From assembly GCA_005882895.1 (NCBI GenBank), contig VBBD01000027.1:1-41276 (forward strand): a DNA stretch of 41,276 nucleotides, written 5' to 3'. This document shows positions 39,729 to 41,276 of the stretch, one piece after another; the stretch's first letter is position 1; every line of letters begins with the position of its first letter. The translations under genes and the position numbers were made by a program. This DNA comes from Candidatus Bathyarchaeota archaeon (GTDB taxonomy: Archaea > Thermoproteota > Bathyarchaeia > 40CM-2-53-6). A model generated the notes under the pieces. It was not told where the DNA came from. It made no database searches and saw only the letters and a list, made by a program, of their open reading frames with translations.

Positions 39729-40388
39729 TTACGGAGTGTTTGAAATCGTAACACTCGTCAGGAAAGGCAGAGGAGCGCTTGGTTGACAACATACGCCCCC
39801 GGGTGGTGCAGGGTAAACTGGAACACCCCCTATCAACTTGACCACGTCCATGCCGCTAATTACATGGCCGAACACGGTGTACTTCCCGTCAAGATTAGCG
39901 CTACTATCAACAAGATTGATGAAAAACTGGGTGCTACCGCTGTTCGCGGCTCCTGTGTTCGCCATCGCCATATATCCTTCGTAGTTGTGGAGTGAACTCA
40001 CTATTTCGTCAGGTATTATTGTCCCTTGGTATTGTCCCCAAGTGTTGTTGCTGCCTCCACCATTTTTTGTATTTCCATCTCCGGTCTGGATTACGAATCC
40101 AGGCTGGATTCTGTGCCAGACAAGATTGTTGTAAAAGCCGGATTTCGCGAGGTTAACAAAGTTGTTCACGGTAATTGGAGTCTGGCTGCGATAGAGCTCA
40201 ACCTCGAAAGTACCCTTCGATGTATTGAGTGTAGCGTAGATGATGTCCGGAGGTAGCGACGAGACGTATGCGTACACTCCGACCCCCACAATAACGATGA
40301 GGACAATCGCTAGGATAAGATAGAGTAAGCCACGACTTTTCCTTTTACGCCTCCTCTCTAGGACCTTGCGTTTCTGAGCAGAAGGCAA
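39729..40388 (-). CDS. membrane-anchored cyclophilin-type peptidyl-prolyl isomerase
   Basis: A 219-residue protein with a very basic cytoplasmic N-terminus (KRKVLERRRKRKSRG), one membrane helix (about 20-42) and an extracytoplasmic cyclophilin domain (about 50-215). Visible family parts are GTFEVELYRSQTPITVNNFVNL, FYNNLVWHRIQPGFVIQTGD (catalytic Arg in HRI), STQFFINL and YTVFGHVISGMDVV. It likely folds proteins on the outer face of the membrane. TTG start with a GATTAAC TATA-like box about 24-30 nt upstream. The CC pair near the end (GGVCCQPS) is unusual for the family. Confidence 0.92.
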   Translation of the reverse strand: MPSAQKRKVLERRRKRKSRGLLYLILAIVLIVIVGVGVYAYVSSLPPDIIYATLNTSKGTFEVELYRSQTPITVNNFVNLAKSGFYNNLVWHRIQPGFVIQTGDGNTKNGGGSNNTWGQYQGTIIPDEIVSSLHNYEGYMAMANTGAANSGSTQFFINLVDSSANLDGKYTVFGHVISGMDVVKLIGGVPVYPAPPGGVCCQPSAPLPFLTSVTISNTP

Positions 40389-40462
40389 AGGGAACTCGCA
40401 GAACTCGTAGTTAATCTACCTGTTGAAATATGATTCGCTTCCATTCCCCTCAAGGACATTCC

Positions 40463-41276
40463 TCACAGCGTGATAGGCTGATACTCGGTTGAGCAGGGCG
40501 AGCCGATAGTCGCCCAGAGTCTCTTGCTGTAAAGATCCATTACTACAGAGACTGCTGTCTCGTACCTCTGATACTCGGGCAGATTCAAGTTGTTATGTCG
40601 ACAAATGGATTCCGGTTCTCCGTAATGATCTCTCAACATATTCTGAACTTCGGCTAGATCCAGCTTGTGTCCCTTTCGAACTGTTTCATTGAGAAGCTTC
40701 TGGATCCTGCGATATCGTTGAATTGTCGACAGACGCTCCTCATCCACGACCTGTTTGACCCCCAGAATTTTCGGATTAGAAAAATGGTTCGTGTGTCCTA
40801 CTGCGCCACGGTCCGGGCCGATCTCGCAGACAGCGTCGGGCGCTGATTCGATATCAACAACTTTCCCGGAGCCTTTCGCTTTCTGTTGTCCCAAGATGAA
40901 GTTCGCAGAGCAGTTTCTCTGACCCTGGGCGATTACTTTGACCGCACGTGCGAGAGTCTTCGACCTTAGGATCTCCCAGCAGCGGACGTGGAAGGGTTTC
41001 TTGAGCCGTGCCCAGTCGTCCCTGCTGGACACGATTCCGTTGATCAAGAGTCCAAGTCCATCGGAGTTAAGACCGATCTTGCCGCCGACAACGCCTGCTT
41101 CCGTGAAAGACAGAACATCAGGGCCGTTTTCGTTTCTCTCCTTGAGGAAGAGCCCCTTGACCTGGGGTATCCAGTCCCAGTTCTGCGCCATGATCAAATG
41201 CCCATTCTCGACCGTTGTCGGAAGTGTTGCGAAGGCCGTGCAACCGAAGGTCTTGGGCAATGGCTTCAACCCGATT
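40463..41276 (-). CDS. C45-type Ntn hydrolase (acyl-CoA:6-APA acyltransferase-like), 5' end cut
   Basis: The frame runs open to the window's end, so the first TTG at 41269 is probably internal and the N-terminal pro-region is outside. The Cys in KTFGCTAFATLP is the likely autocatalytic nucleophile of the C45/AAT family, followed by GHLIMAQNWDW, VVGGKIGLNSDGLGLLIN and AVGHTNHF, all in family order. Members cleave or transfer acyl groups from amides; natural substrates in archaea are unknown. The C-terminal part with RYETAVSVVMDLYSKRLWATIGSPC also fits. Confidence 0.83.
   Translation of the reverse strand, partial: IGLKPLPKTFGCTAFATLPTTVENGHLIMAQNWDWIPQVKGLFLKERNENGPDVLSFTEAGVVGGKIGLNSDGLGLLINGIVSSRDDWARLKKPFHVRCWEILRSKTLARAVKVIAQGQRNCSANFILGQQKAKGSGKVVDIESAPDAVCEIGPDRGAVGHTNHFSNPKILGVKQVVDEERLSTIQRYRRIQKLLNETVRKGHKLDLAEVQNMLRDHYGEPESICRHNNLNLPEYQRYETAVSVVMDLYSKRLWATIGSPCSTEYQPITL

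Noticed and set aside
1-41276. Mobile element, prophage or CRISPR content
   Set aside because: No transposase, integrase, phage structural gene, repeat-spacer pattern or long terminal repeats were seen; composition appears even across the window.

Overview
The window looks like a piece of an archaeal chromosome, most likely from the Thermoproteota (Nitrososphaeria or Bathyarchaeia-like). The evidence is a set of archaeal information-processing genes (TFE-alpha, MBF1, NAC, Trm56, RIO1 kinase, a PUA protein next to NAC, a DUF2110 protein next to TFE), archaeal TATA boxes about 25-35 nt ahead of apparently leaderless starts, and very frequent TTG starts. The lineage is inference. No rRNA, tRNA, CRISPR array, integrase or transposase was seen, so this reads as core genome with small accessory loci.

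Layout. 0-1.8 kb: the end of an FtsX-type ABC permease and a membrane-anchored protein. 1.8-3.5 kb: purH split into two overlapping genes at the domain boundary. 3.5-5.5 kb: two small membrane proteins (one behind a palindromic operator), RIO1 kinase and a CDGSH iron-sulfur protein. 5.5-17.8 kb: a long minus-strand operon, purS-purQ-orf79-purL-purF1-purF2-purD-purN-folD-MTHFS-purE-purC-purM, with junctions mostly of 4-nt ATGA or TTGA overlaps. 17.9-26 kb: hypothetical and membrane proteins, a tandem RAM-domain protein divergent from an ACT-like protein, DUF2332, a coiled-coil/GHKL-ATPase pair, and small proteins. 26-29.2 kb: a GNAT fragment, a HAD phosphatase, Trm56, TFE and DUF2110. 29.2-29.9 kb: a gene-free stretch holding a 170-nt rod-like inverted structure. 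29.9-34.9 kb: zinc-ribbon and membrane proteins, a DUF996 gene broken by one in-frame TAG, MBF1, PUA, NAC and a Nudix hydrolase. 34.9-41.3 kb: FTCD, a P-loop-less RecA/KaiC-like protein, an HxlR regulator divergent from a tiny Cys/Gly-rich peptide, a methyltransferase, an HhH-GPD glycosylase, an anchored cyclophilin and a truncated C45-type hydrolase.

Functionally, the window carries nearly all of de novo IMP synthesis in a folate-dependent form (PurN and PurH rather than PurT, PurP or PurO), together with folate one-carbon genes (FolD and MTHFS in the operon, FTCD 17 kb away). purB and purK are not here. The most unusual points are: a second PurF, next to the normal one, whose glutaminase site is destroyed while its PRPP loop and four cluster-type cysteines remain; the HxlR/metallothionein-like peptide pair sharing one central TATA box between inverted repeats; the structured RNA candidate at 29.4 kb; a coiled-coil/GHKL pair with a changed G1 box; and a small glycine-zipper-like membrane protein with an exact 36-bp internal duplication inside the purine operon.
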